NCBI GenBank assembly: GCA_017303975.1
Contig: JAFLBG010000036.1
Span: 1 to 39,493, forward strand
Source of the DNA: Bacteroidota bacterium
GTDB taxonomy: Bacteria; Bacteroidota; Bacteroidia; JAFLBG01
DNA length: 39,493 nt
Direction of reading: 5' to 3'
Shown: in pieces, positions 1 to 7,881 of the stretch
Layout of the letters: every line of letters starts with the position of its first letter
Numbering within the stretch: position 1 is the first letter of the stretch
The notes under the pieces: generated by a model
Databases searched by the model: none
Seen by the model: only the letters and a program-made list of their open reading frames with translations
Told to the model about the DNA's origin: nothing
Program-made: the position numbers and the translations under genes

Positions 1-299
1 TTTTTTGAATTTGCAAACTTTAAATCCTTTCTGACTCTTTTTGATTTAACCTTATCTGGATTAGGAATATTATACACTTTTAGGTAAAAAGGATAAAAAT
101 TAAGGACTTTCCTATTGGATTTTTGCTTAATATAACCAGCTATATCGTCTTTATCTATACCGGTTTTCTTATCTACCACAGTAGATTCTACTAATAAATA
201 TTCATTATCCTTTACTCTTTTAGTGGATGAACAAGAAGCTAAAAAAAAAAATAAAAACAACACTGCACTACCTAATAAAAGGTAGATTAACACGTGCAT
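1..299 (-). CDS. BamA/TamA-like outer-membrane assembly lipoprotein, N-terminus only (runs off left edge)
   Basis: Reading the minus strand from the ATG at 299-297 gives an open frame of 99 codons to the window edge. It starts with a hydrophobic signal segment ending in a lipobox (Leu-Ala-Ser-Cys, Cys at residue 23), followed by 'SSTKRVKDNEYLLVES'. A short basic/polar stretch including 'KQKSNRKVLNFYPF' and 'YLKVYNIPNPDK' follows. This start (lipoprotein Cys, 'VPxGEYLL'-like strand, then a 'xxKPNxKxLxFxxxxLxxYN'-like helix) is what I know from the Bacteroidota BamA/TamA-family proteins that carry POTRA domains before an Omp85 barrel. The barrel lies outside the window, so the family call rests on about 75 residues of POTRA-like sequence. 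The gene diverges from the lipoprotein genes to its right. The signal peptide is written across an 11-nt A/T homopolymer. Confidence 0.72.
   Translation of the reverse strand, partial: MHVLIYLLLGSAVLFLFFFLASCSSTKRVKDNEYLLVESTVVDKKTGIDKDDIAGYIKQKSNRKVLNFYPFYLKVYNIPNPDKVKSKRVRKDLKFANSK
241..251. repeat. 11-nt poly-A (poly-T on coding strand) tract in a signal-peptide region
   Basis: There are eleven consecutive A on the + strand, read as Phe-Phe-Phe-Leu in the signal peptide of the BamA/TamA-like lipoprotein. A change of one base would shift the frame before the lipobox Cys. The tract is seen directly; any role in slippage is inference. Confidence 0.6.
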
Positions 300-465
300 T
301 CTTATATATTTTGTATGTATATACAATTTCTTTTATGGTAATTTATCTAAGCAATATTGTAAAAATGAGCGGCAATAATAACCTCCCAGTTTATTACAAC
401 CAAAAGATTTTGAAAAAAATGCGATTTTTTTTCAAAAATCAAACCAATATATGTGTAAAAAATCA

Positions 466-473
466 TATATTTG
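466..473 (+). promoter_or_regulatory. Candidate Bacteroidota -7 element upstream of the first Ala-rich lipoprotein
   Basis: TATATTTG matches the Bacteroidota -7 consensus TAnnTTTG exactly. It lies about 31 nt before the ATG at 505, leaving room for a short leader. No convincing TTG was found at the usual distance upstream, so the call rests on the -7 box and its position. Confidence 0.45.
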
Positions 474-504
474 ACCCCGGTTAACCAAAAATTTAAAACT
501 AATT

Positions 505-813
505 ATGAAAAAATCACTTACAATTATTGCATTAGCGGGTATGTTCTCGTTAGTTGCATGTGGTCCAAGTGCAGAAGAAAAAGCTGCAATGGAAAAAGCA
601 AAACAAGATTCAATTGCTGCTGTTGAAAAAGCAATGCAAGATTCAATTGCTGCTGTAGAAGCTGCTAAAGCTGCTGCTGAAAAAGCAACTCAAGATTCAA
701 TTGCTGCTGCTACTGCCGCTGCTGAAGAGGCTGCTAAAGCCGCAATACCTGCTAAAAAAGCTCCTGCTGCTCCAAAAAAGCAAGAAGTTAAAGCTGGTCA
801 AGGAAAAGGATAA
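505..813 (+). CDS. Small Ala/Lys/Glu-rich lipoprotein with QDSIAA repeats (paralogue 1)
   Basis: This is a 102-residue protein. Residues 1-18 form a signal peptide ending in Leu-Val-Ala-Cys, so Cys19 is the predicted lipidation site and the mature protein begins CGPSAEEKAA. The rest is low-complexity and strongly helical, with three spaced copies of a (K/M/T)QDSIAA unit between Ala/Glu/Lys-rich stretches. It ends in a Pro/Lys-rich tail (about residues 80-102). Such composition suggests a lipid-anchored helical rod or coiled coil in the periplasm, somewhat like Lpp or alanine-zipper lipoproteins, but I do not recognise a named family. The next gene is a clear paralogue that shares the mature start CGPSAEEKAA. 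A candidate TATATTTG promoter precedes it and a hairpin without a T-tract follows. Confidence 0.85.
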   Translation: MKKSLTIIALAGMFSLVACGPSAEEKAAMEKAKQDSIAAVEKAMQDSIAAVEAAKAAAEKATQDSIAAATAAAEEAAKAAIPAKKAPAAPKKQEVKAGQGKG

Positions 814-1110
814 TCAACACTTAGCGGTTGATAAGATTACCGTCAACCGGCTAAAAAGTTATCACTATATACTAAATTAGTATCCAATTTAAGAATCAAT
901 TAAACAACAAACCCTTTTTTTAAGATGAAAAAGTTAACTACAATTTTAGCAGCGGCAACTATGTTAGCATTCGTTGCTTGCGGACCAAGCGCAGAAGAAA
1001 AAGCTGCTGCTGAGAAAGCAAAACAAGATTCAATTGCTGCTGCTGAAACTATGGCTGCTGAAGCTATGGCTGCTGCTGAAAAAGCAACTCAAGATTCAAT
1101 TGCTGCTGCT
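670..1110 (+). repeat. 42-bp exact direct repeat shared by the two lipoprotein genes (670-711 and 1069-1110)
   Basis: Positions 670-711 and 1069-1110 are identical over 42 bases, each encoding the AEKATQDSIAA unit with flanking alanines. Identity at silent positions, while the surrounding codons differ, points to recent duplication or gene conversion. Each gene also carries further, less exact copies of the QDSIAA-coding unit. Confidence 0.8.
821..854. repeat. Hairpin between the paired lipoprotein genes
   Basis: Arms at 821-831 and 843-854 pair over 11 bp with one bulged G, around an 11-nt loop. It starts 7 nt after the stop codon of the first lipoprotein gene. The run after it is A-rich rather than T-rich, so it is not a standard intrinsic terminator. 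It could be an mRNA-end stabiliser or processing site that sets different levels of the two gene products. Confidence 0.5.
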
Positions 1111-1164
1111 GACGCAGCAAAAGCTGCTGCAGATTCTGCTGCTGCTGCTACTGAAAAGAAATAA
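925..1164 (+). CDS. Small Ala-rich lipoprotein with QDSIAA repeats (paralogue 2)
   Basis: This is a 79-residue protein. It has a signal peptide with lipobox Phe-Val-Ala-Cys (Cys19) and a mature start CGPSAEEKAA identical to that of the upstream paralogue. Two QDSIAA units and an AMAAEAMAAAE stretch follow, ending in a short Lys tail. It lacks the Pro/Lys-rich extension of paralogue 1. It lies 111 bp downstream in the same orientation, probably on the same transcript at least in part. It is predicted to be a lipid-anchored helical rod. The function is unknown. A strong palindromic terminator follows 8 nt after the stop codon. Confidence 0.83.
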   Translation: MKKLTTILAAATMLAFVACGPSAEEKAAAEKAKQDSIAAAETMAAEAMAAAEKATQDSIAAADAAKAAADSAAAATEKK

Positions 1165-1172
1165 TTTTCTTT

Positions 1173-1226
1173 TTAAGCCCAATAAAAAAAGCCCACAAAT
1201 TTGTGGGCTTTTTTTATTGGGCTTAA
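1173..1226. terminator. 54-bp perfect palindrome acting as a bidirectional terminator
   Basis: Positions 1173-1199 are the exact reverse complement of 1200-1226, giving 27 paired bases with no spacer. The core is GCCCACAAATTTGTGGGC flanked by a 7-nt A-run and a 7-nt T-run, with a second AGCCCAAT/ATTGGGCT arm outside. It sits between the + strand lipoprotein gene and the convergent hemE, so it can serve both directions. Confidence 0.85.
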
Positions 1227-1300
1227 TTCCGATTTTTTCTGTCTAAACACTATAAAACACATTGGGAAAGACCTTCCTAACAGCAATACCCCTATTTACG

Positions 1301-2317
1301 TTAATAACCTTTTACAGTTTCTACAAAACATTTTACTTTATCCACTTCAATATCGGGGTATAAACCGTGGCCAAGATTAGCAATATAGCGATGTTTGCCA
1401 AACTTAGTAAGCATTTCAGTCGTTACCTTTTTTATTGTAGCAAAATCTGCATACAGCAAACAAGGGTCAATATTTCCTTGTAGCGTTTTCGAATTGCCAA
1501 TAATTTTTCTTGATTCTGTTGGATCTACCGTCCAGTCCAAACCAATGGTATTGCAATTGGTTTGAGCAAAGAATACCCGCGCATAATGCGCATCTTTTGC
1601 AAACACCGTTTTAGGCACTCGCGTAATTGCCGAACAAATTCTATCAATGTACTTATACGAAAACTCCCAATACTGGTCTGCTCCTAACACTCCAGCCCAA
1701 GAATCAAACAACTGAAGCATGTCTGATCCCGCATCAATTTGAGCGTTTAAATAATTAATAGTACTCTGTGTAATTTTATCTAACAGCTGGTGCGCCAATT
1801 CAGGATTAGCGTACATCAGTTTTTTGGCTTTTGAAAATGTTTTAGAGCCTCCCCCTTCTACCATATAACAAAAAATTGTCCATGGCGCACCGGCAAAGCC
1901 TATAAGAGGCACTCGATCATTTAACCCTTTTTTGGTGAGCTTTATTGCATCTAGCACATATTGTAAATTACCTGCTTGTGCTATTTGCATTCTATCTACA
2001 TCTGCTTGTGTTTTAATCGTATTTTCAAATGCAGGTCCCTTTGCTTCAATCATTTGATAAGGCAATCCCATTGCCTCCGGAATTACCAGAATATCTGAAA
2101 AAATAATTGCAGCATCTACACCTAAAATATCTACGGGCTGTATAGTTACTTCGCAAGCAGCTTCAGGATTCTTTACAAACTCAATAAAATTTTTATGATG
2201 GCTTCGAACAGCTCTATATTCGGGAAGTACTCGCCCTGCTTGACGCATAAGCCAAACAGGAATTCGTTCGACAGTTTCTCCTCGAGCAGCTCTAAGTATT
2301 AAATCATTTTTAAGCAT
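1301..2317 (-). CDS. hemE: Uroporphyrinogen decarboxylase
   Basis: HemE removes four acetate carboxyls from uroporphyrinogen III to give coproporphyrinogen III, a cytoplasmic step of haem synthesis. The 338-residue protein has the family N-terminus '[17 protein letters not shown]' (residues 20-36), with the substrate-binding Arg residues, and the 'IIFSDIL' strand that carries a conserved Asp. It also has '[19 protein letters not shown]' in the middle and the late 'LGHGLYPD' motif with its conserved His. The length is normal for the family. The start codon lies only 2 bp past the stop of the bestrophin gene, so the two are probably co-transcribed with hemE second. No other haem genes are nearby. 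Confidence 0.97.
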   Translation of the reverse strand: MLKNDLILRAARGETVERIPVWLMRQAGRVLPEYRAVRSHHKNFIEFVKNPEAACEVTIQPVDILGVDAAIIFSDILVIPEAMGLPYQMIEAKGPAFENTIKTQADVDRMQIAQAGNLQYVLDAIKLTKKGLNDRVPLIGFAGAPWTIFCYMVEGGGSKTFSKAKKLMYANPELAHQLLDKITQSTINYLNAQIDAGSDMLQLFDSWAGVLGADQYWEFSYKYIDRICSAITRVPKTVFAKDAHYARVFFAQTNCNTIGLDWTVDPTESRKIIGNSKTLQGNIDPCLLYADFATIKKVTTEMLTKFGKHRYIANLGHGLYPDIEVDKVKCFVETVKGY

Positions 2318-2319
2318 AA

Positions 2320-3201
2320 CTAATAGGTTATTATCTCTTGTACATTAGCCTTTATTTTTTCAGCCAAATCATCTGTTGGCAAATCATTAGCATCGCTGCC
2401 AAATGGGTCTTCTATTTCTTCGGCAATTAATTCAAGACTTGCAAACGCATAAAATACAAATATAACAATAGGAATAGTCCAATATTTAAAATCGAGAATA
2501 AAACCAAACGGCATGCTAAATACATACGCAAAAATTATTTTCTTTATGAACAAACTGTATGAATAAGGAATAGGAGTATTCTTAATTCGTTCGCAAGCGC
2601 CAGCTACATTTACAAGACTTTTAACCTCTTCGTTTAATAATAATAATTTTTCATCAGAAACGACTTTCTGTTTGTTTAATTCGCACAATTCCTGTGTAAT
2701 TGAATTAACCATACCATTGGGCTTATGCTTATATTTTTTAAGCTGCGCCACATCTATTGCAGGTATTGACTCCAAATAAAGTTCATCAACACCTTTTCTT
2801 AAATGTTCTTTAAGTACAGTTGGATAGTGCGCTAACAGAGAAGCAAGGCGATTGCGAGAATTGTTAATTTCTGTTGGTACAAACGCATTTATTTTAATAG
2901 CCAAATTTCTGCTGTTGTTTACCAATTCCCCCCAAAGCTTTCTCCCCTCCCACCAACGTTCGTAGGCAGTATTTGTCCTAAACACCAACAACAAAGAAAT
3001 AACAAACCCGAGTAATGAATGAACCACAGTTGTGCTTTTTACAGAAAACAATTTCAAATCAATTTCTAAATATGTTAAAATGCCTGTATAAATGCCTAAT
3101 GCAATCATTGCAGGAGTAAGCATCCTTACTGTATCACTTTTGTGAAATTGGAATATAAGTTTTATCCAGTCTTTGGGGTTGTATATTACCATAACGAGCA
3201 C
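2320..3201 (-). CDS. Bestrophin-like anion channel family protein (UPF0187)
   Basis: This is a 293-residue inner-membrane protein of the bacterial bestrophin family (pentameric, gated anion or cation channels). The family N-terminus '[18 protein letters not shown]' is followed by two hydrophobic segments (about residues 28-48 and 58-76). Next comes '[26 protein letters not shown]' (about 74-99), the signature region after the second helix. Two further membrane helices lie at about 220-255, and the C-terminus is acidic ('[17 protein letters not shown]'), as in homologues. The track start ([12 protein letters not shown]) includes a second Met at residue 4 that gives the more usual start. The gene lies upstream of hemE with a 2-bp gap. 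The ion carried and the reason for linkage to hemE are unknown. Confidence 0.9.
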   Translation of the reverse strand: MLVMVIYNPKDWIKLIFQFHKSDTVRMLTPAMIALGIYTGILTYLEIDLKLFSVKSTTVVHSLLGFVISLLLVFRTNTAYERWWEGRKLWGELVNNSRNLAIKINAFVPTEINNSRNRLASLLAHYPTVLKEHLRKGVDELYLESIPAIDVAQLKKYKHKPNGMVNSITQELCELNKQKVVSDEKLLLLNEEVKSLVNVAGACERIKNTPIPYSYSLFIKKIIFAYVFSMPFGFILDFKYWTIPIVIFVFYAFASLELIAEEIEDPFGSDANDLPTDDLAEKIKANVQEIITY

Positions 3202-3254
3202 TAAAATACTACTAATTTTTTATCATTTATTAACATTAAGTAACAGGCATTTGT

Positions 3255-4364
3255 ATGTTAAACTCATTTAGTCGAAATTTGAAGCCTATGAATTTAAAAT
3301 CGCTTATCAGCTTTTTGCTCGTTACACACTTGTGTTTTTCGCAAACTATTCCAAGTGGTTATTACAATAGTGCAACCGGATTAACAGGGACTCCATTGAA
3401 ACTGGCACTGCACAATATAATTGACAATCATACATCAGTATCCTACAACTCTCTACATACACATTTTAAAAACACAGATAAAAAATCAAACGGAAAAGTG
3501 TGGGATATTTATTCGGATGTGCCCAACGGAACACCTCCTTACAGCTATTCTTTTATTAGTGCAGACCAATGTGGCTCCTACGCAGGAGAGGGAGATTGCT
3601 ACAACAGAGAACATGCTTGGCCACAAAGCTGGTTTAACAGTGCAACTCCCATGGAAAGTGATTTATTTCATATTTATCCAACCGATGGCTATGTAAATGC
3701 ACAACATGGAAATTATCCATTTGGAGAAGTGGCAAATGGGTTGTGGACCTCCCAAAACGGCTGTAAACTTGGATTTTGCTCATTTCCAGGATACACCAAT
3801 ATAGTTTTTGAACCTATTGATGAATACAAAGGAGATATAGCTCGCAGTTATTTTTATATGTCAACCAGGTACTACACAGAAGATAATAGTTGGAGCAGCT
3901 CTGCAATGACCACCAAAGCTTCGCTAAACCAATGGGCAGTAAATCTTTTACTTAAATGGCACCACCAAGATCCGGTTAGTACAAAAGAAATAAATAGAAA
4001 TGACGCAATTTATGTAATTCAAGACAACAGAAATCCATTTATAGATCATCCGGAATGGGCTGACAGCATTTGGAATTCAACACTTTATTTGGAAGTAGAA
4101 AATGTATTAAATATACGTGAGGCGATTATAATTTCTCCAAATCCTTCCAATGGGGAGTTTACTTTTTCGCTTCCGCAAAACATTGATAGCTCTATAAAAA
4201 TTGAAGTACTAAACTCAATTGGACAAGAAATAAAAAATTACACTTTTTCAAAAAATGGAGATCTGTATAAAATTAATCTAGAAAAAAACATTTCTGGTGG
4301 ACTGTATAATCTAAACATTTTCACCTCCAACCAACAATACTTCGCAAAGCTACTTATTGAGTAA
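3255..4364 (+). CDS. Secreted endonuclease I family nuclease with T9SS sorting domain
   Basis: This is an extracellular non-specific nuclease of the EndA/Vvn (Endonuclease_1) family. The motif 'GDCYNREHAWPQSWF' holds the catalytic pair Glu119-His120. 'DLFHIYPTDGYVNAQHGNYPFGE' follows with Asn148, the usual metal-binding Asn. The C-terminal 75 residues (from about 'ISPNPSNGEF') form a T9SS type A sorting domain, so the enzyme is probably exported and either attached or released. Two starts are possible. The upstream ATG at 3255 gives 369 residues. The internal ATG at 3288 gives 'MNLKSLISFLLVTHLCFSQ', a cleaner signal peptide, and I think it the better start. The gene ends one base before the convergent DUF4421 gene. 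The likely role is DNA scavenging or loosening of extracellular DNA. Confidence 0.93.
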   Translation: MLNSFSRNLKPMNLKSLISFLLVTHLCFSQTIPSGYYNSATGLTGTPLKLALHNIIDNHTSVSYNSLHTHFKNTDKKSNGKVWDIYSDVPNGTPPYSYSFISADQCGSYAGEGDCYNREHAWPQSWFNSATPMESDLFHIYPTDGYVNAQHGNYPFGEVANGLWTSQNGCKLGFCSFPGYTNIVFEPIDEYKGDIARSYFYMSTRYYTEDNSWSSSAMTTKASLNQWAVNLLLKWHHQDPVSTKEINRNDAIYVIQDNRNPFIDHPEWADSIWNSTLYLEVENVLNIREAIIISPNPSNGEFTFSLPQNIDSSIKIEVLNSIGQEIKNYTFSKNGDLYKINLEKNISGGLYNLNIFTSNQQYFAKLLIE

Positions 4365-5468
4365 TTATTTAAAGGCTCTATTATACAATTTACTTTGCCT
4401 TAATTTATTTAATGGCCCCTTCTCTCTTACCTTAAATCGGTAACCAATTATAAAATTTTGTGTAATGAGACTTGTAGTAACTTTAGCATCAATCATTTTG
4501 TAATTCACACCATCACTTCTTACATTATAAGACACATAAAAATTTCTAGCATTATAACCTACTGCAAACCTCGATTCTGCGGTATTTATACCAAAATTAT
4601 ATTTTTCTATCGCATTCCCTTCCATATTATTACCATAGGTAAGCCTGTTTAGTTCCAGTCCTGCTGTAAGTGTAAAATTTAGATACAAGCGTTTCAATAA
4701 AACAAAATTAAACGCAAAACCGGGCCCCATAGACAAACCGGTAACATTCATGGCACTCAAACTTTTCCAACTTCCATAATACGCTTGAGCTTCAACCGGA
4801 ATAATACCCTTTGATGAATTAATATTCAAATTATATAAATTTACTACTCCCATAAACGTAAATGCGCTTCTTACCTGACGCTGCACGTTGTTATAAGCGG
4901 CCGAATACGAAAACCTGTTTCTTTTGTTAAAAAAATGAATCCCCTTCACTTTTACTAAAGTGGTGTGTAAAGATGGATTTTGAAAATAGGGCTTAACGAG
5001 AGAATCGTTAGAAGTAATCATTCTGATAATATTCTCATCATAAAAACCAATAAATCTTCTATAGGATGACTCTAATCGATAATTTATACTGTTAATTGAA
5101 AAACCAAATGAATTGTATAAAGTTCTTCCCTTTCTGGCATAATCGGTACTTGTTTTATCAGCAAATCCAAAAGAGAAAGACAATTTATCGTAATCAAAAC
5201 TAAACCCGTTAAAAAGAGAAGCCGATGTTGAATAAGCTGTAGGTAAAGCAAAAGAATCCGGACGTTGAGGAGCAAAATCTAATTCGCAACTAGTATATGT
5301 TTTAAAAAAACTTACTGCCAGTTTATTGTATTTGTAAATATACAATGAATCGATATTTGCAGCTAGAATAGGACTATTTAAGGAAAGTAAATACACAAAA
5401 AAAAGAGGTGCAAAAATAGTTTTACACTTAATTTTTGCACCCCAATTCATAAAAAGTGTGTTACGCAT
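4365..5468 (-). CDS. DUF4421-like outer-membrane protein
   Basis: This is a 367-residue predicted exported protein. An N-terminal signal peptide ('[20 protein letters not shown]') is followed by alternating short strands with aromatic residues, such as '[12 protein letters not shown]', '[16 protein letters not shown]' and '[16 protein letters not shown]'. It ends in a '[11 protein letters not shown]' strand, a pattern of an outer-membrane beta barrel. The overall layout fits the DUF4421 family from Bacteroidota, whose function is unknown. Its ATG (5468) lies inside the end of the aconitase gene (8-bp overlap), and a second Met at residue 7 (codon at 5450-5448) is also usable. A strong terminator-like hairpin lies within codons 10-21. 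It probably depends on read-through from aconitase or on a promoter inside that gene. Confidence 0.72.
   Translation of the reverse strand: MRNTLFMNWGAKIKCKTIFAPLFFVYLLSLNSPILAANIDSLYIYKYNKLAVSFFKTYTSCELDFAPQRPDSFALPTAYSTSASLFNGFSFDYDKLSFSFGFADKTSTDYARKGRTLYNSFGFSINSINYRLESSYRRFIGFYDENIIRMITSNDSLVKPYFQNPSLHTTLVKVKGIHFFNKRNRFSYSAAYNNVQRQVRSAFTFMGVVNLYNLNINSSKGIIPVEAQAYYGSWKSLSAMNVTGLSMGPGFAFNFVLLKRLYLNFTLTAGLELNRLTYGNNMEGNAIEKYNFGINTAESRFAVGYNARNFYVSYNVRSDGVNYKMIDAKVTTSLITQNFIIGYRFKVREKGPLNKLRQSKLYNRAFK
5407..5441 (-). terminator. Terminator-like hairpin inside the 5' end of the DUF4421 gene
   Basis: On the minus strand an 11-bp perfect stem (arms 5441-5431 and 5417-5407) with a 13-nt loop is followed by CTC-like bases and a run of eight T (5397-5404 on the + strand are A). 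It lies about 20 nt past the aconitase stop, where an aconitase terminator would be expected, yet it is inside the signal-peptide codons of the next gene. Confidence 0.65.
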
Positions 5469-7728
5469 TTACACTCGCTCTGATAATATTTAAGGCTCCT
5501 CCAGCCTTAAACCACTCTATTTGTTGAGCATTATAGCTATGATTAACTTTAATTTCTTCTTTTGAGCCATCTTTATGATTCAATACCAAAGTAAGCGGAA
5601 CACCAGGAGTAAACGAAACTAATCCATTAATATCAAACGTATCGTCTTCTTGAATTTTGTTGTAATCTTCTTTATTAGCAAATGTAAGCGCAAGCATACC
5701 TTGCTTCTTTAGATTTGTTTCGTGAATACGTGCAAATGATTTTACCAACACAGCACGAACACCCAAATGGCGAGGCTCCATAGCAGCATGTTCCCTAGAA
5801 GAACCTTCTCCGTAATTTTCATCGCCCACTACTAGCGAACCAATTTGTTTTGCTTTGTACTGGCGTTGTACCTTAGGAACACTTTCATAAGCACCAGTAA
5901 GTTGATTCTTAACGTTATCAGTTTTTTCGTTAAACGCATTTACCGCACCAATCAACATATTGTTTGAAATATTATCTAAGTGCCCACGGAATTTAAGCCA
6001 AGGACCTGCCATAGAAATATGATCGGTGGTACATTTCCCTTTTGCTTTTATTAAAAGTTTTAATCCTTTTAAATCAATACCTTCCCAAGCTGTAAACGGA
6101 GCAAGTAATTGAAGTCGGTCTGATTTAACATCAACTAATACACTTACTTTACTACCATCTGCAGCAGGAGCTTGATATCCGGCATCTTCCACAGCAAAGC
6201 CCTTTTTAGGCAATTCATCGCCTGTTGGAGGATCTAGTTTTACTTGCTCTCCTTTTTCGTTTGTTAATGTATCTGTTAACGGATTAAATGTTAAATCGCC
6301 TGCAATAGCCATTGCTGTTACGATTTCTGGAGACGCTACAAATGCATACGTATTTGGATTTCCATCTGCACGTTTCGCAAAATTTCTGTTGAACGAATGA
6401 ATGATGGTATTTTTTTCTTGCTTCTCTGCTCCCATTCTATCCCACATACCAATACAAGGACCACACGCATTAGTAAATACCTTTGCTCCTATTTGATCAA
6501 ACACATCCAAAAAGCCATCACGTTTGATTGTATAACGTATTTGCTCAGAACCAGGATTGATTAAATACTCGGCCTTTGATTTTAAATTTTTAGTAGCTAC
6601 TTGTTTTGCCAAACTTACTGCACGAGAAATATCTTCGTAAGAAGAGTTGGTACAAGAGCCTAACAAGCCCACAGAAATTTTTAACGGCCAACCATTTTTA
6701 ACAGCTTCCTCTTTTAATTTAGAAATAGGCGTAGCTAAATCGGGAGTGAAAGGCCCATTTACATGTGGTTCCAGTTCAGATAAATTAATTTCAATTACTT
6801 GATCGAAATAAGCAGAAGGATTTGCATAAACTTCGGGATCTGCAGTTAAATGTTCTTTTACAGCATTCGCAAGTTCAGCAACATCCGCTCTTCCGGTAGC
6901 TTTCAAGTAACGAGCCATAGATTCATCATAACCAAATGTAGAAGTGGTTGCTCCAATTTCTGCACCCATATTACAAATGGTTCCTTTTCCTGTGCAACTC
7001 ATAGATGTTGCACCTTCTCCAAAATATTCAACAACTGCATCGGTTCCACCTTTTACGGTTAATATTCCTGCTACCTTTAATATCACATCTTTGGGAGCTG
7101 TCCAGCCATTCAGCTTTCCAGTTAGTTTTACTCCAATTAATTTAGGCATTTTTAGTTCCCAAGCTAAACCAGCCATCACATCACACGCATCCGCACCACC
7201 AACGCCAATGGCAATCATTCCTAAACCACCTGCATTTACGGTATGAGAATCGGTACCAATCATCATTCCCCCTGGGAATGCGTAATTTTCCAACACTACT
7301 TGATGTATAATTCCTGCACCTGGTTTCCAAAACCCTATTCCGTATTTATTTGAAACTGAACCTAAAAAATCAAATACTTCTTTACTTTCTTTTGTGGCGA
7401 AAGCTAAATCTGTTGCTGCACCATCCTTTGCTGTAATTAAATGGTCGCAATGTACTGTAGAAGGAACGGCTACTTTTGGACGTCCAGCTTGCATAAACTG
7501 AAGTAATGCCATTTGTGCAGTTGCATCTTGCATGGCAACTCTATCCGGGGCAAAATCTACGTACGATTTGCCTCTCTCAAACTTTTCTGCTTTTTGTTCC
7601 GCATGCAAATGCGCATATAAAATTTTTTCTGTTAACGTTAGCGGACGACCAATTAGTTTACGTGCAGCTTCAATTTTTGAAGGTAAATTGGCATACACTT
7701 TTTTTATCATTTCTAGATCAAATGCCAT
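5461..7728 (-). CDS. acn: Aconitate hydratase (mitochondrial type)
   Basis: This enzyme interconverts citrate and isocitrate in the TCA cycle using a 4Fe-4S cluster. At 755 residues the length and sequence fit the mitochondrial-type aconitase common in Bacteroidota. The cluster ligands are visible: Cys359 in '[17 protein letters not shown]', and Cys422 and Cys425 in '[12 protein letters not shown]'. Early motifs include '[17 protein letters not shown]' and '[15 protein letters not shown]'. The swivelling C-terminal domain carries '[19 protein letters not shown]' with active-site Ser and Arg residues. It reads as its own unit after the gap terminator. Its stop codon overlaps the start of the DUF4421 gene. 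I saw no convincing promoter box in the 153 bp upstream. Confidence 0.97.
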   Translation of the reverse strand: MAFDLEMIKKVYANLPSKIEAARKLIGRPLTLTEKILYAHLHAEQKAEKFERGKSYVDFAPDRVAMQDATAQMALLQFMQAGRPKVAVPSTVHCDHLITAKDGAATDLAFATKESKEVFDFLGSVSNKYGIGFWKPGAGIIHQVVLENYAFPGGMMIGTDSHTVNAGGLGMIAIGVGGADACDVMAGLAWELKMPKLIGVKLTGKLNGWTAPKDVILKVAGILTVKGGTDAVVEYFGEGATSMSCTGKGTICNMGAEIGATTSTFGYDESMARYLKATGRADVAELANAVKEHLTADPEVYANPSAYFDQVIEINLSELEPHVNGPFTPDLATPISKLKEEAVKNGWPLKISVGLLGSCTNSSYEDISRAVSLAKQVATKNLKSKAEYLINPGSEQIRYTIKRDGFLDVFDQIGAKVFTNACGPCIGMWDRMGAEKQEKNTIIHSFNRNFAKRADGNPNTYAFVASPEIVTAMAIAGDLTFNPLTDTLTNEKGEQVKLDPPTGDELPKKGFAVEDAGYQAPAADGSKVSVLVDVKSDRLQLLAPFTAWEGIDLKGLKLLIKAKGKCTTDHISMAGPWLKFRGHLDNISNNMLIGAVNAFNEKTDNVKNQLTGAYESVPKVQRQYKAKQIGSLVVGDENYGEGSSREHAAMEPRHLGVRAVLVKSFARIHETNLKKQGMLALTFANKEDYNKIQEDDTFDINGLVSFTPGVPLTLVLNHKDGSKEEIKVNHSYNAQQIEWFKAGGALNIIRASVNA

Positions 7729-7815
7729 AGTATGTTTGTTCTTTTTAGTTTATTAAAGATAAGAAAAAGTACTGTTTAAATAAATCTGAAAGGCAAGAAG
7801 TTCTATCATACAAGC

Positions 7816-7855
7816 AAAATAGAGGTGTGAAGATCTAACTTTACACCTCTATTTT
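7816..7855 (-). terminator. Terminator of the GAPDH gene
   Basis: Arms 7816-7828 and 7843-7855 are perfectly complementary over 13 bp around a 14-nt loop. The stem's outer part is A/T, so on the minus strand the 3' arm ends in TTTT. It starts 27 nt past the GAPDH stop codon and separates that gene from aconitase. Confidence 0.7.
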
Positions 7856-7881
7856 AAGACACTAATATAGAACTCGTTAAC

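Noticed and set aside
227-484. Plus-strand 85-aa frame at the left edge
   Set aside because: It overlaps the start of the convincing minus-strand lipoprotein, has Lys/Asn/Phe-rich low-complexity content, and covers the promoter candidate of the next gene. It is best explained as chance reading of AT-rich sequence.
505-1164. QDSIAA-coding repeats considered as a CRISPR-like or satellite array
   Set aside because: The units are in-frame codons of two lipoprotein genes and spacing varies; there is no spacer-repeat structure or cas gene.
974-1246. Leu/Lys-rich 90-aa frame overlapping lipoprotein 2
   Set aside because: It is a shadow of the Ala-coding GCT repeats read in another frame, and it runs through the terminator palindrome.
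6850-7246. Plus-strand frames of 70 and 100 aa inside the aconitase gene
   Set aside because: They lie wholly opposite well-conserved aconitase sequence and show no recognisable family features.
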